Position numbers and translations under genes: made by a program. Positions 7,361 to 15,859 of a stretch of DNA of 64,000 bases are shown here, piece after piece; position 1 is the stretch's first letter, and the number at the start of each line of letters is the position of its first letter. The stretch spans positions 496,001 to 560,000 of the forward strand of contig JANQNQ010000001.1 of assembly GCA_028279515.1 (NCBI GenBank), given 5' to 3'. The notes under the pieces are model-generated. The model saw only the letters and a program-made list of their open reading frames with translations. It was not told the DNA's origin and made no database searches. Origin of the DNA: Flavobacteriaceae bacterium (GTDB lineage Bacteria; Bacteroidota; Bacteroidia; Flavobacteriales; Flavobacteriaceae).

Positions 7361-8205
7361 TATTCTACAAGTTTAGCGTTATCAGGTTTTGCAAATAGTT
7401 TTTCGTCTCCTTGGACAAAGGCAATGTTTTTTAGTTTAGCCTTTCCTAATGTTTTGGTGAGTCCTTTTTCTTGAGTCCACCCATAAAATCGCCAACGCGT
7501 AGCTATCGGAACACCCTTGACCGTCTTGTAACCTTTGTATACAATGGCATGCGGGTCTTGCTCTGCAACTTCGGTAGGGGTTCCTCCATAAGTAACAATA
7601 TAGGCTGCAGCATGAAGCCTGTTGTCTTTTTTGTCGGCATATACCACATACCAATCATCAGGGGCATCACCAACATTTTTACCAAAGGTCAATCGTCCGG
7701 CCGACAGCATGTCACCATTTAAATTTTGTTCATCTAGATATTCCCAATTAGTGCCTGGATCGTTGAGTTTAAATGGAAGCGCAAAAAAGTACGTCCACGT
7801 AAACATATCAAAACGGGCTCCGCCATAAGGTACATCAGCTGGTGTCTGATACGCGTTTTTTCCGTCGAAGATCAAGGTAGTGCCATCGGTCTTATCAATG
7901 CGAATCTTTGTGCTATTGGTGAGCATGGTGATTTTTCCGACGAGATGAGTGCTTCCGCCAAATTCAATATCAATATCAAAAGAGATGGCTTCTTCTTTTA
8001 AGAAAAGGTCTTTATTATGGGCCTTTTCAATGCCTTGCGTAAAGGCGTTGCCAATGGAGGGTGCTTCGTCATTCCAGTTTTTTTCTGTAGAAATGATGGT
8101 GTCTTTTACCGTTTCATCAGGAATGACCGTTTTCTTTTCCTTTTTGTCTTGGGCACAGCTAGCCAATACTAGCAAAACCCACATCAGTAGGAAGTTAGTT
8201 TTCAT
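7360..8205 (-). CDS. DUF6503 family lipoprotein, copy 1
   Basis: Protein of 281 residues with lipobox VLASC (Cys17). A charged linker (about 18-45) is followed by a beta-rich domain with a run of aromatic residues (FTWTYFFALPFKL), GKNVGDAPDDWYVVYADKK and AYIVTYGGTP. The same order of motifs occurs in the lipoprotein at 54139-54942, so the two are paralogues. The family is found in flavobacterial outer-membrane or periplasmic lipoproteins; its role is not known, and the fold may be LolA/LppX-like given the beta-rich lipid-carrier look (weak inference). It forms a two-gene unit with the DoxX-like gene. Confidence 0.8.
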   Translation of the reverse strand: MKTNFLLMWVLLVLASCAQDKKEKKTVIPDETVKDTIISTEKNWNDEAPSIGNAFTQGIEKAHNKDLFLKEEAISFDIDIEFGGSTHLVGKITMLTNSTKIRIDKTDGTTLIFDGKNAYQTPADVPYGGARFDMFTWTYFFALPFKLNDPGTNWEYLDEQNLNGDMLSAGRLTFGKNVGDAPDDWYVVYADKKDNRLHAAAYIVTYGGTPTEVAEQDPHAIVYKGYKTVKGVPIATRWRFYGWTQEKGLTKTLGKAKLKNIAFVQGDEKLFAKPDNAKLVE

Positions 8206-8226
8206 GTTGTGTTGTTAATGGTAGAG

Positions 8227-8256
8227 TAAAGATAGAAATTCTTGGGGTTTCACAAA
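8227..8256 (-). promoter_or_regulatory. Promoter of the DUF6503-DoxX unit
   Basis: On the minus strand a -33 TTTG (8253-8256) is followed after 18 bp by a -7 TATCTTTA (8227-8234), close to the Bacteroidota consensus TTG-N19-21-TAnnTTTG. Confidence 0.6.
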
Positions 8257-8269
8257 TTTTAAAATTTGT
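8252..8269. promoter_or_regulatory. Perfect 18-bp palindrome over the -33 box
   Basis: ACAAATTTTAAAATTTGT reads the same on both strands and covers the -33 element of the DUF6503 promoter. A protein bound here would block the promoter. It also lies 16 bp beyond the end of the upstream membrane-protein gene, but without a T-run it is a poor terminator. Confidence 0.45.
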
Positions 8270-8284
8270 TAAACAAGTTTGCTG

Positions 8285-9616
8285 TCACTCTTTATAATGC
8301 CAAAAGGGGATGTCGATTCTCGAGAATTTCACCACACTATCTTTCCTTTTGAGACTAGAAACGACCTTCAGCATATGCTTTCCTTCTGGGATATCCTTGG
8401 TGGCGACATACGTTTCAAAACCACGTTGTCCCTTAGCATTGGTGCTCACAATAAACTCTGGGTCATATTTCAAAGAATCGACGTGCACGCTATACATTTC
8501 GTTGAACGTTTTCACATAGGCATTGAAAAAGCTGTCTCTTTCTTTGACGGCTTCTAGGGAGAAATCATTATTGGTGAATTGAATTTTGGTTTCCAACCCG
8601 CGAAGATCTTCTTTAGGACCCAACGTGGTGTCGAACTTACATATGGCATTTTCTACGCCTTCGGTATAGGCAACGAAAACCTTTATAGAAGGGCCTTGTA
8701 TGATTTTAGAAGGGATAGATGCGATTCGAACAAACTCGTCATGAATTTCCATTTCATCTTCATAATTCCGTATGTCTGCAACGATGCTAGAACTCCTTAA
8801 AGTTTCAGGAATAAAATTGGACTCGCGATGCTGTAAGGTAGCTACAAAAAACAGCAACAGGTAGATGGGAATCAACAATAAGCTAATTCGTTTCCCGAAT
8901 CGATTGTCTAGAAAGTTATAGACGATCGGCCTGTAAATAAAAGACAAAGTGACAAAACTAAATACCCAATAAAACGGAAAGTATACTTTGGCAACCCATT
9001 TGTTTCGTTTTAACAACCCCTGTGTAATAAAATCGAAGAACGTTAGCCCTGCTCCCAGTGCAATGAACAAGATAAAGGTACCCCCAATAAATTGACGTGG
9101 GCCTTCGGGTAGATAGTCGTTGATAACGACAAAATTGACAATACCAAGGATGCTAAAGACAAACATGAAAAGGGCAATGACATAGAATATCAATAGGAAG
9201 CTAATAGCGAAAAGAATACTACAATAGTTTTCTAGATTCGCTATATAACGATCAAAAGAGCCTATTTTCTTTTGAAGAAATTTCTTGAAGCGGTCACTGT
9301 ATTTTAAGTGTTCGTAGTCAATGTCGCCAGATACGTACCGAAGACCCAACGCGCCGATCCACAGGCCGCGAAGTACTACGTGAATTAACAGATTAATCAT
9401 TAATATGATGCAAGCCATTCGTGTAAACATCAAAATTCCTACCCTAAGGTTGCGATCGGTATTTTCGGCGATAGCAATTTCTTCGACGATCGTTCCATAG
9501 GCCACGAACAACCCATAAATAGCGAATCCAGAGATGATGAGTTCCAATTGCCAGCTTTCTTGCTGAAGCTTATCTAGCCACTTTTTAAAGGCTGGGTCGC
9601 GGTAGTCGTTACTCAT
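8285..9616 (-). CDS. Multi-pass membrane protein of unknown function
   Basis: Protein of 443 residues. No known family was recognised. A short polar N-terminus is followed by about six hydrophobic segments (near residues 24-44, 62-84, 130-165, 175-200, 212-235, 245-262). The C-terminal third (about 265-443) is soluble and mostly beta-like, with IVADIRNYEDEMEIHDEFVRI and ending SRIDIPFWHYKE, probably on the outer face of the inner membrane. It lies downstream of htpG but is separated by a strong terminator at 9670, so it has its own promoter or depends on read-through. Confidence 0.75.
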   Translation of the reverse strand: MSNDYRDPAFKKWLDKLQQESWQLELIISGFAIYGLFVAYGTIVEEIAIAENTDRNLRVGILMFTRMACIILMINLLIHVVLRGLWIGALGLRYVSGDIDYEHLKYSDRFKKFLQKKIGSFDRYIANLENYCSILFAISFLLIFYVIALFMFVFSILGIVNFVVINDYLPEGPRQFIGGTFILFIALGAGLTFFDFITQGLLKRNKWVAKVYFPFYWVFSFVTLSFIYRPIVYNFLDNRFGKRISLLLIPIYLLLFFVATLQHRESNFIPETLRSSSIVADIRNYEDEMEIHDEFVRIASIPSKIIQGPSIKVFVAYTEGVENAICKFDTTLGPKEDLRGLETKIQFTNNDFSLEAVKERDSFFNAYVKTFNEMYSVHVDSLKYDPEFIVSTNAKGQRGFETYVATKDIPEGKHMLKVVSSLKRKDSVVKFSRIDIPFWHYKE

Positions 9617-9669
9617 AATTTGAAGGTAGTTTTTTGCAAGATAGCTATTTCAGAATTTTCGTCACAAAA

Positions 9670-9699
9670 AAACCGCTTCGCAAAACGCGAAGCGGTTTT
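9670..9699. terminator. Terminator after htpG
   Basis: Stem CCGCTTCGC / GCGAAGCGG flanked by A-runs and T-runs, loop AAAAC. It is symmetric and would work on both strands; the relevant direction here is minus, just after the htpG stop. Confidence 0.85.
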
Positions 9700-9728
9700 A
9701 ATTGTTTATAAACAAATATAATAGGTGC

Positions 9729-11603
9729 TTACTTGATCATATCGTAGCTACGCTTAATGAAGCTTGTAAGCTCTTCTCCCTTTAAAAGGCCTTGTGACAG
9801 TCTGGCTAGGTCCAACGATTGTTTAATGAGACGTTCTTGTTTCTTTTTTGTTTTAGTGTTCAGTATTTGTCCAACCAATTCATGATTGGTATTGACCACC
9901 AAATTGTACATCTCTGGGAAGTTGCCAAACATACCGCTGCCACCAGTTTGTTGCATCTCTTTCATACGACGCATAAACTCGGGTTGAGTAATCATAAAAG
10001 GTGAAGCATCGCTGCTCATGGCTTCCAATTGAACACTAAACTTGTCCTTTGGTACAGTTTCTTCCAATACCGTTTTTAAGCTATCTTTTTCTTCATCAGA
10101 TAACTTCGATATCTGCTCATCGTCTTTCTTGATCAAATTGTCAATATGGTCGGCATCAACACGAGCAAAGCTGATATTCTCTTTACTAGCCTCCAGTTTT
10201 TGGATCAAATGCGAAACGATAGGAGAATCTAACAACAACACTTCATAGCCTTTATCTTTTGCAGCTTCGATGTAAGCGTGCTGCTCTTGGGTATTTGAAG
10301 CATATAAAATGACCAATTTGTCATCTTTGTCAGTTTGCGTCTCTTTGATCTTTTCTTGTAGCTCTTCGAATGTAAAATAAGTGTTGTCTACGGTCGGGTA
10401 TAAGGCAAACTTGTCGGCTTTTTCAAAGAATTTTTCTTCGGAAAGCATTCCGTATTCAATAACAATCTTGATGTCATTCCATTTAGATTCGAAATCTTCA
10501 CGGTTATTTTTGAAGAGCGAATTTAGCTTGTCAGCCACCTTTCTAGTGATATAACTGCTGATCTTCTTCACGGCACCGTCAGCTTGAAGATAGCTTCGTG
10601 AAACGTTCAACGGAATATCAGGCGAATCGATAACCCCACGCAACATCGTCAAAAATTCAGGAACGATACCTTCAACATTGTCAGTGACAAATACTTGATT
10701 TTGGTATAGTTGAATACGATCGCGTTGCATGCTGAGGTCGTTGGTCAACTTCGGGAAATATAAGATCCCCGTCAAATTGAAGGGGTAGTCAACATTAAGG
10801 TGAATATTGAATAAAGGCTCTTCGAACTGTGTTGGGTACAATTCGCGGTAAAAGTTTTTATAATCTTCTTCCTCAAGCTCACTTGGCTGCTTGGTCCAAG
10901 CTGGGTTTGGGTTGTTGATGATGTTGTCAACCGTCACGGTTTCTTCTTTGGCATCATCACCCTCACCAACTTTGTTGGTCTCTTCACGCGTACCGAATTT
11001 GATCGGTATAGGCATAAACTTGTTGTACTTGACCAGTAATTCTCTGATACGAGCTTCGTCTAAAAACTCTTGCTCATCTTCGGCGATGTGCAGGATGATC
11101 TCAGTACCACGGTCCGTTTTATCATGAGCGTCTAATGTATATTCAGGAGATCCATCACAGGTCCAGTGCGCTGCAGGCTCATCTTTGAAAGACTTCGTTA
11201 TGATCTCTACTTTATCGGCCACCATGAATGCCGAGTAAAAACCAAGTCCGAAGTGACCGATGATTCCGGCATCTTCAACTTTGTCTTTATACTTGTCCAA
11301 AAATTCTTCGGCTCCTGAAAAAGCCACTTCATTGATGTATTTCTTTACCTCCTCGGCCGTCATCCCGATACCTTGATCGATAACGTGCAATTTTTTGCCT
11401 TCACCGTCGATCTTGATTTCGATCTGCGGATTGCCATAATCCACTTTTGCTTCGCCAATATTGGCAAGGTGCTTCAGTTTTAAGGTCGCGTCAGTCGCGT
11501 TAGAAACCAATTCTCTTAGAAAGATCTCATGGTCGCTATACAAGAATTTCTTTATGAGCGGAAAGATATTTTCTACCGATACATTAATGTTTCCGGTTGC
11601 CAT
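9729..11603 (-). CDS. htpG: Molecular chaperone HtpG (Hsp90)
   Basis: Protein of 624 residues, normal for bacterial Hsp90. The N-terminal GHKL ATPase domain shows the catalytic Glu31 and Asn35 (RELVSNATDA), the VIDQGIGMT loop near residue 75 and the lid motif GHFGLGFYSAF near 118. The middle domain includes NVSRSYLQ with its ATP-contacting Arg, and the C-terminal dimerisation domain follows. It folds or protects client proteins in the cytosol using ATP. An inverted repeat with arms ATGACA / TGTCAT lies about 85-100 bp upstream. The gene appears monocistronic. Confidence 0.98.
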   Translation of the reverse strand: MATGNINVSVENIFPLIKKFLYSDHEIFLRELVSNATDATLKLKHLANIGEAKVDYGNPQIEIKIDGEGKKLHVIDQGIGMTAEEVKKYINEVAFSGAEEFLDKYKDKVEDAGIIGHFGLGFYSAFMVADKVEIITKSFKDEPAAHWTCDGSPEYTLDAHDKTDRGTEIILHIAEDEQEFLDEARIRELLVKYNKFMPIPIKFGTREETNKVGEGDDAKEETVTVDNIINNPNPAWTKQPSELEEEDYKNFYRELYPTQFEEPLFNIHLNVDYPFNLTGILYFPKLTNDLSMQRDRIQLYQNQVFVTDNVEGIVPEFLTMLRGVIDSPDIPLNVSRSYLQADGAVKKISSYITRKVADKLNSLFKNNREDFESKWNDIKIVIEYGMLSEEKFFEKADKFALYPTVDNTYFTFEELQEKIKETQTDKDDKLVILYASNTQEQHAYIEAAKDKGYEVLLLDSPIVSHLIQKLEASKENISFARVDADHIDNLIKKDDEQISKLSDEEKDSLKTVLEETVPKDKFSVQLEAMSSDASPFMITQPEFMRRMKEMQQTGGSGMFGNFPEMYNLVVNTNHELVGQILNTKTKKKQERLIKQSLDLARLSQGLLKGEELTSFIKRSYDMIK

Positions 11604-11686
11604 ATGTAAGTTTTTTAATTTTTATACGATTATTAGATTAACAAACTGATTGGAGTTTTTCAAAAAAAATACCATTCAAGGAAATG

Positions 11687-11701
11687 ATGACAAGATGTCA
11701 T
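11687..11701. promoter_or_regulatory. Small palindrome upstream of htpG
   Basis: ATGACAAGATGTCAT: 6-bp perfect arms around AGA. It could be an operator for htpG, or be chance; the same TGTCAT half occurs in the 6372-6404 repeat. Confidence 0.25.
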
Positions 11702-11754
11702 TTAGCTTGCCAAATTGCATGAAAGAATTTTAACAATCTTTTTTGTTTAAGTTA

Positions 11755-11786
11755 TTTGATAAAAAGTTAAACATTTCTTATCTTTG
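11755..11786 (+). promoter_or_regulatory. Near-perfect plus-strand promoter without a gene
   Basis: -33 TTTG (11755-11758), 20-bp spacer, then -7 TATCTTTG (11779-11786), an exact match to the Bacteroidota consensus. No coding frame follows on the plus strand; the first clear signals downstream are two hairpins. Confidence 0.65.
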
Positions 11787-11792
11787 GAAAAG

Positions 11793-11980
11793 CAAATCTG
11801 CTATACTTTGTTCAAATTATCCAATTAAGTGGAAATTATTGCTATGAAAAGGGTAATTGAAAAAATTTAATTGGTTTGTTTATTTATTGGTTAGGTTGTT
11901 TGAAAGTGTGCTGTGGTGGCACGCTTTCGGTTGAAAAACCAAAAAGTCGCCCGTTCTCACGGGCGACTTTTATTTTTTGG
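11793..11980 (+). ncRNA. Candidate small noncoding RNA
   Basis: Downstream of a consensus promoter lies about 185 nt without a credible gene. It contains a hairpin of 10-bp arms GAAAGTGTGC (11902-11911) and GCACGCTTTC (11919-11928, one G-U pair). It ends in a strong terminator: GTCGCCCGT / ACGGGCGAC with loop TCTC, then TTTTATTTTTT. Promoter, body and terminator together suggest an independent small RNA. I could not match it to 6S RNA, tmRNA, SRP RNA or a known riboswitch by eye. This unit, the htpG promoter area and the small palindrome account for the 397-bp gap 11604-12000. Confidence 0.45.
11941..11980. terminator. Bidirectional terminator
   Basis: GTCGCCCGT / ACGGGCGAC stem flanked by five A's and a T-rich tail on both sides. 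On the minus strand it ends the S9 peptidase transcript; on the plus strand it ends the candidate small RNA. Confidence 0.85.
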
Positions 11981-12000
11981 TTGGTTGTGCGTTAAACAGG

Positions 12001-14442
12001 TTATTTGGTACCCGTGACTGGTTTGGGCTCCATCTTCTTGTTTTTCACATATTTTTCAAGCCATTGATCCTGCTCCCATAATAGGTGAAGGATGCTTTCC
12101 TTGGCCCGGTATCCGTGGCTTTCTTTTGGTAACATAACCAAACGTACCGTAGCCCCGAGTCCTTTGAGTGCGTTAAAATAACGCTTGCTCTGCAACGGAT
12201 AGGTGCCTGAATTGTTATCGGCCTCTCCGTGAACAAGTAGCAACGGTGTTTTCATTTTATCAGCGTGCATAAACGGAGACATGGTGTAATAGATCTCTGG
12301 TGCTTCCCAGTAATTGCGCTCTTCGCTTTGAAATCCAAAAGGAGTAAGCGTTCTGTTATAGGCACCGCTTCTGGCAATTCCTGCCGCAAATAGATCCGAA
12401 TGCGAGAGTAGATTGGCTACCATAAAGGCACCGTAGCTATGACCGCCGACCGCTACGCGATCTCGATCAATGTATCCTAACTTATCAACAGCATCAATAG
12501 CAGCTTTGGCGTTAGCGACTAATTGTCCTCTAAAAGAATCATTGGGTTCGGTATCACCTTCACCTACTATTGGAAAAGCGGCATCGTCCAGCACAACATA
12601 TCCTTTGGTCACCCAATAGATTGGTGAGCCCCAATATGGGTAGGTGAATTCATTTGGGTTTTGCGTGTTTTGTGACGCACTGCTCTTATCCTTGAATTCT
12701 CTAGGATAGGCCCAAAGAATCATCGGCATTTTATCTTTTTTGGCCTTGTCATATCCTACAGGTAAATAAAGGGTGCCAGAAAGCTCTAATCCGTCATCTC
12801 TTTTATAGGTAATAACCTCCTTACTTACATTTTGAATGCTTTTGAACGGATTTTCAAAATCGGTGATCTGTTTTATTTTCTTGTTCTTCAGATTTCTGAA
12901 GTAATAATTGGGATACTCACTTTTAGACTCGATACGAACCAGCAACTGATTCTTTTTTGGATCATATTGATTGAGTCGTTCTAATCGGTCGGTATATTCA
13001 GACTGATACAAACGTTTCTTCTTCTTGGTCTTCAAATTCATTTTATCAACAAAAGGAAACTGTCCTTCTTTTGTGAACCCAGCCCCAATCAAAAAAGCGT
13101 TATCGCCGTCAAGCGACAACACGTAACTTCCCATTTCGTTGCGCTCTGAGACGAAATTACCGGGAGCGCTATATCTGTCCTGGTAGTTACGGTCTGAGAT
13201 GATCGTAGGCTCTTTTGCTGCGTTTGAAGGATCAAACACATATGTCTTCGTATTTCGTGTGTTCCACCAATAATCATAAGCAATGGCCGTGTTGTCATTA
13301 CCCCATTGGATTCCGGAGTATCTGTTGATGGTTTTTAAAATACTCTTGGGAGTGCCGTTGAAGGGTGCATTAAGCTCAAAAACTTCATCACGGTGCGAAA
13401 CTTCTTTGGAAGGATCTCCGCCATCTAGGGCTTTGGCAAATATCAAGGTGGCCGGTTTATCGCTACGCCAGCTCATACGTCGACGCCCTTCTCTGGCGGC
13501 CATGAAACCCTTTGGAAGATCTTCGATCAACGGAACCTCTAATACGGTTTCTACTTTCTTGGCCTTGTTGTCATAAATAGTGGTCTTTGACGGAAAACGG
13601 CTATAGGGTACTAAGTAAGAAAAAGGTTTTTCTACAGTAGTAACCATGACATAATTTCCATCAGGCGAAAAACTAATGCTACCATACATGGCACTGTCCA
13701 GCCATTGTTCCTTTTGTCCGTTTAAAGAAACCTTGTAGATAGTTGAATGCGCCAACTGTTCAAAGTTGTGCTCGTCTGTCTTGTTCTTCAATAAATCTTG
13801 ATAGGTTCTGTTTTGCGCCTTTTTTCCATCATTTACAGAGATGGTTGGACCAGTAGGTACAGCTTCGGCTGCATCGATCAAAGCTTTTCGGTTAGAAGGA
13901 AGCATTTTTACCAAGATATGCTGACTGTCTTCAAACCAGTTGATGACATCGCGCATGTTGGCGTTTACATTAGCGTCAGTGAGCTTTTTTACACTGGCGG
14001 CAGCAATGTCCAATACCCAGATTTCTACACCATTGGTCGTGGTGTTTGTCAAGGCGATTTTCTTTTGATCGGGTGACCAGCTAAAATTTGCAAGACGGGC
14101 ATTGGCTGGCAAGCCTTTTACTTGTTGAGCGCTTTTGTCTTTTATGCGCTGTACTTTGACATTGTTGTAGTAATTGGTGCGGCTGCCAATATTGGTCTTC
14201 GGATTGATTCGTAATCCACCAAGGCGTAATTCATCCTCCGAGAGTTCGGTGATGGTTTTGAAAGCATCACGGTAGAGCAGTACCATGTATTCCTTCCGGT
14301 CATCCAATTGTACGGCAGGGGCCAAAGGAGCATCTACCAATTCGAGAATCTCATTCGATGGTTTTTGATAGCCAACATTCTCTTGAGAAAAGCCCAAAAA
14401 GAAAAGGCATATCATTACAAATGACAAGGTAATCGTTTTCAT
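12001..14442 (-). CDS. S9 family serine peptidase (prolyl oligopeptidase type), exported
   Basis: Protein of 813 residues with a signal peptide (MKTITLSFVMICLFFLGFSQ). The N-terminal about 500 residues look like a WD-type beta-propeller (NFSWSPDQKKIALTNT; GSISFSPDGNYVMVTT). The C-terminal alpha/beta-hydrolase carries the triad Ser669 in GGHSYGA, Asp742 in HGEADNNSGT and His776 in ESHGY. It belongs to the S9 group of periplasmic peptidases that cleave short peptides, with a WGSPIYWVTKGYVVLDDAAF stretch before the nucleophile. Substrate preference (prolyl, acyl-aminoacyl or glutamyl) cannot be decided. It would help the cell use peptides. Divergent from the fabH-like gene. Confidence 0.93.
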   Translation of the reverse strand: MKTITLSFVMICLFFLGFSQENVGYQKPSNEILELVDAPLAPAVQLDDRKEYMVLLYRDAFKTITELSEDELRLGGLRINPKTNIGSRTNYYNNVKVQRIKDKSAQQVKGLPANARLANFSWSPDQKKIALTNTTTNGVEIWVLDIAAASVKKLTDANVNANMRDVINWFEDSQHILVKMLPSNRKALIDAAEAVPTGPTISVNDGKKAQNRTYQDLLKNKTDEHNFEQLAHSTIYKVSLNGQKEQWLDSAMYGSISFSPDGNYVMVTTVEKPFSYLVPYSRFPSKTTIYDNKAKKVETVLEVPLIEDLPKGFMAAREGRRRMSWRSDKPATLIFAKALDGGDPSKEVSHRDEVFELNAPFNGTPKSILKTINRYSGIQWGNDNTAIAYDYWWNTRNTKTYVFDPSNAAKEPTIISDRNYQDRYSAPGNFVSERNEMGSYVLSLDGDNAFLIGAGFTKEGQFPFVDKMNLKTKKKKRLYQSEYTDRLERLNQYDPKKNQLLVRIESKSEYPNYYFRNLKNKKIKQITDFENPFKSIQNVSKEVITYKRDDGLELSGTLYLPVGYDKAKKDKMPMILWAYPREFKDKSSASQNTQNPNEFTYPYWGSPIYWVTKGYVVLDDAAFPIVGEGDTEPNDSFRGQLVANAKAAIDAVDKLGYIDRDRVAVGGHSYGAFMVANLLSHSDLFAAGIARSGAYNRTLTPFGFQSEERNYWEAPEIYYTMSPFMHADKMKTPLLLVHGEADNNSGTYPLQSKRYFNALKGLGATVRLVMLPKESHGYRAKESILHLLWEQDQWLEKYVKNKKMEPKPVTGTK

Positions 14443-14571
14443 GAGTTATTGTGTTTGATGTTGTGACAATGAGCCTATGAAGGTACTCAAAAAAAGACAG
14501 TTTTTAATGCCGATGTTTGTTAAAAGACGTGCTTTTCGAAGGGGAAAGGTATCGATGCATGTGTAAATTAT

Positions 14572-14583
14572 TATGCATGCATA
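14572..14583. promoter_or_regulatory. Palindrome TATGCATGCATA, copy 2
   Basis: Identical to the 12-bp palindrome at 1072-1083. Located in the 263-bp divergent spacer between the S9 peptidase and the fabH-like gene, with another ATGCATG 18 bp upstream (14554-14560). Confidence 0.35.
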
Positions 14584-14648
14584 TAATATAAGGGGAAGTT
14601 TTTTTAGGAGTTTAGACAGAATACTTAAATTGCACGTCACTTTTTACA

Positions 14649-14679
14649 ATTCTCAATAGCAGATTAGGATTTTGAGAAT
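14649..14679 (+). promoter_or_regulatory. Inverted repeat in the leader of the fabH-like gene
   Basis: Perfect 8-bp arms ATTCTCAA (14649-14656) and TTGAGAAT (14672-14679), 15-base loop, ending 26 bp before the start codon. It could be an operator or an mRNA structure that affects translation. Confidence 0.35.
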
Positions 14680-14705
14680 GTCTAAATTTTAATACCAAAA
14701 AAACT

Positions 14706-15716
14706 ATGTACAATGCGAAAATAGCAGGTCTTGGATATTATGTGCCTGAAAATGTAGTGACCAATGATGACCTGTCAAAGGTGATGGATACCAGTGACGA
14801 ATGGATCCAAGAGCGAACTGGAATTAAAGAACGAAGACATGTGATCAATGGTGACGGGGATACGACCACGGCTATGGGTGTAAAAGCAGCCAAAGTGGCC
14901 ATTGAAAGAGCCGGTATCGATAAAGACGAGATCGATTTTATCATCTTCGCTACCTTAAGCCCAGATTATTACTTTCCAGGGCCAGGCGTATTGGTGCAAA
15001 GAGATTTGGGTATAAAGACTGTTGGAGCACTAGACGTTCGTAACCAGTGTTCTGGATTTGTATACGCGCTTTCTGTCGCCGATCAATTCGTCAAGACCGG
15101 GATGTACAAAAATATTTTGGTCATTGGGTCAGAACTACACTCAAGAGGACTTGATATGACCACCCGAGGACGAGGCGTCTCAGTAATCTTTGGAGATGGG
15201 GCAGGGGCCGCAGTCGTAACAAGAAGTGAAGACAACAGCAAAGGAATTCTATCTACACATCTTCACTCTGAAGGACAGCACGCTGAAGAGCTTTCATTGA
15301 TAGCCCCAGGTATGGGACAGCGTTGGGTGCTCGACATTATCGATGATAATGACCCAGATGATACTTCATACTATCCTTATATGAATGGCCAATTTGTATT
15401 TAAGAATGCCGTGGTGCGTTTTAGTGAGGTCATTATGGAAGGATTAAAAACCAACGGACTTACCGCTGATGATATTGATATGTTAGTGCCACATCAAGCA
15501 AACTTACGCATATCGCAATTTGTTCAGAAGAAATTTGGACTGAGCGACGACCAGGTATACAATAACATCATGAAATATGGTAACACGACCGCAGCGTCAA
15601 TTCCGATTGCATTGACCGAAGCCTGGGAAGAAGGAAAGATAAAAGAAGGAGATACCGTTGTGTTGGCAGCTTTTGGTAGCGGCTTCACATGGGGAAGCGC
15701 CATTATCAAATGGTAA
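14706..15716 (+). CDS. 3-oxoacyl-ACP synthase III family protein (FabH-like)
   Basis: Protein of 336 residues with the thiolase fold and the KAS III triad: Cys115 in RNQCSGF, His263 in PHQAN and Asn293 in GNTTAAS. It is slightly longer than typical FabH because of an acidic insert (about residues 217-228, DNDPDDTSYY). Enzymes of this type condense an acyl-CoA with malonyl-ACP to start fatty-acid synthesis, or act in related side pathways. No other fab genes are adjacent, and flavobacteria often carry more than one FabH-like protein, so this may not be the main FabH. A terminator follows at once. Confidence 0.88.
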   Translation: MYNAKIAGLGYYVPENVVTNDDLSKVMDTSDEWIQERTGIKERRHVINGDGDTTTAMGVKAAKVAIERAGIDKDEIDFIIFATLSPDYYFPGPGVLVQRDLGIKTVGALDVRNQCSGFVYALSVADQFVKTGMYKNILVIGSELHSRGLDMTTRGRGVSVIFGDGAGAAVVTRSEDNSKGILSTHLHSEGQHAEELSLIAPGMGQRWVLDIIDDNDPDDTSYYPYMNGQFVFKNAVVRFSEVIMEGLKTNGLTADDIDMLVPHQANLRISQFVQKKFGLSDDQVYNNIMKYGNTTAASIPIALTEAWEEGKIKEGDTVVLAAFGSGFTWGSAIIKW

Positions 15717-15741
15717 TGTAGCCCTTCCTCTTAATAATAAA

Positions 15742-15776
15742 AAGAACAAACCCCGAAGCAATGCTTCGGGGTTCTT
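15742..15776. terminator. Terminator between convergent genes
   Basis: Strong stem CCCCGAAGC / GCTTCGGGG with outer AAGAAC / GTTCTT pairing. It serves the fabH-like gene and possibly the convergent receptor gene. Confidence 0.8.
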
Positions 15777-15859
15777 CAATTAATAACTAACAATTAACAC
15801 TAACCATCAACTTATAAAAAATTGTTGAGCTATTAAAGAATTCTTGTGAGTATGGCGGC

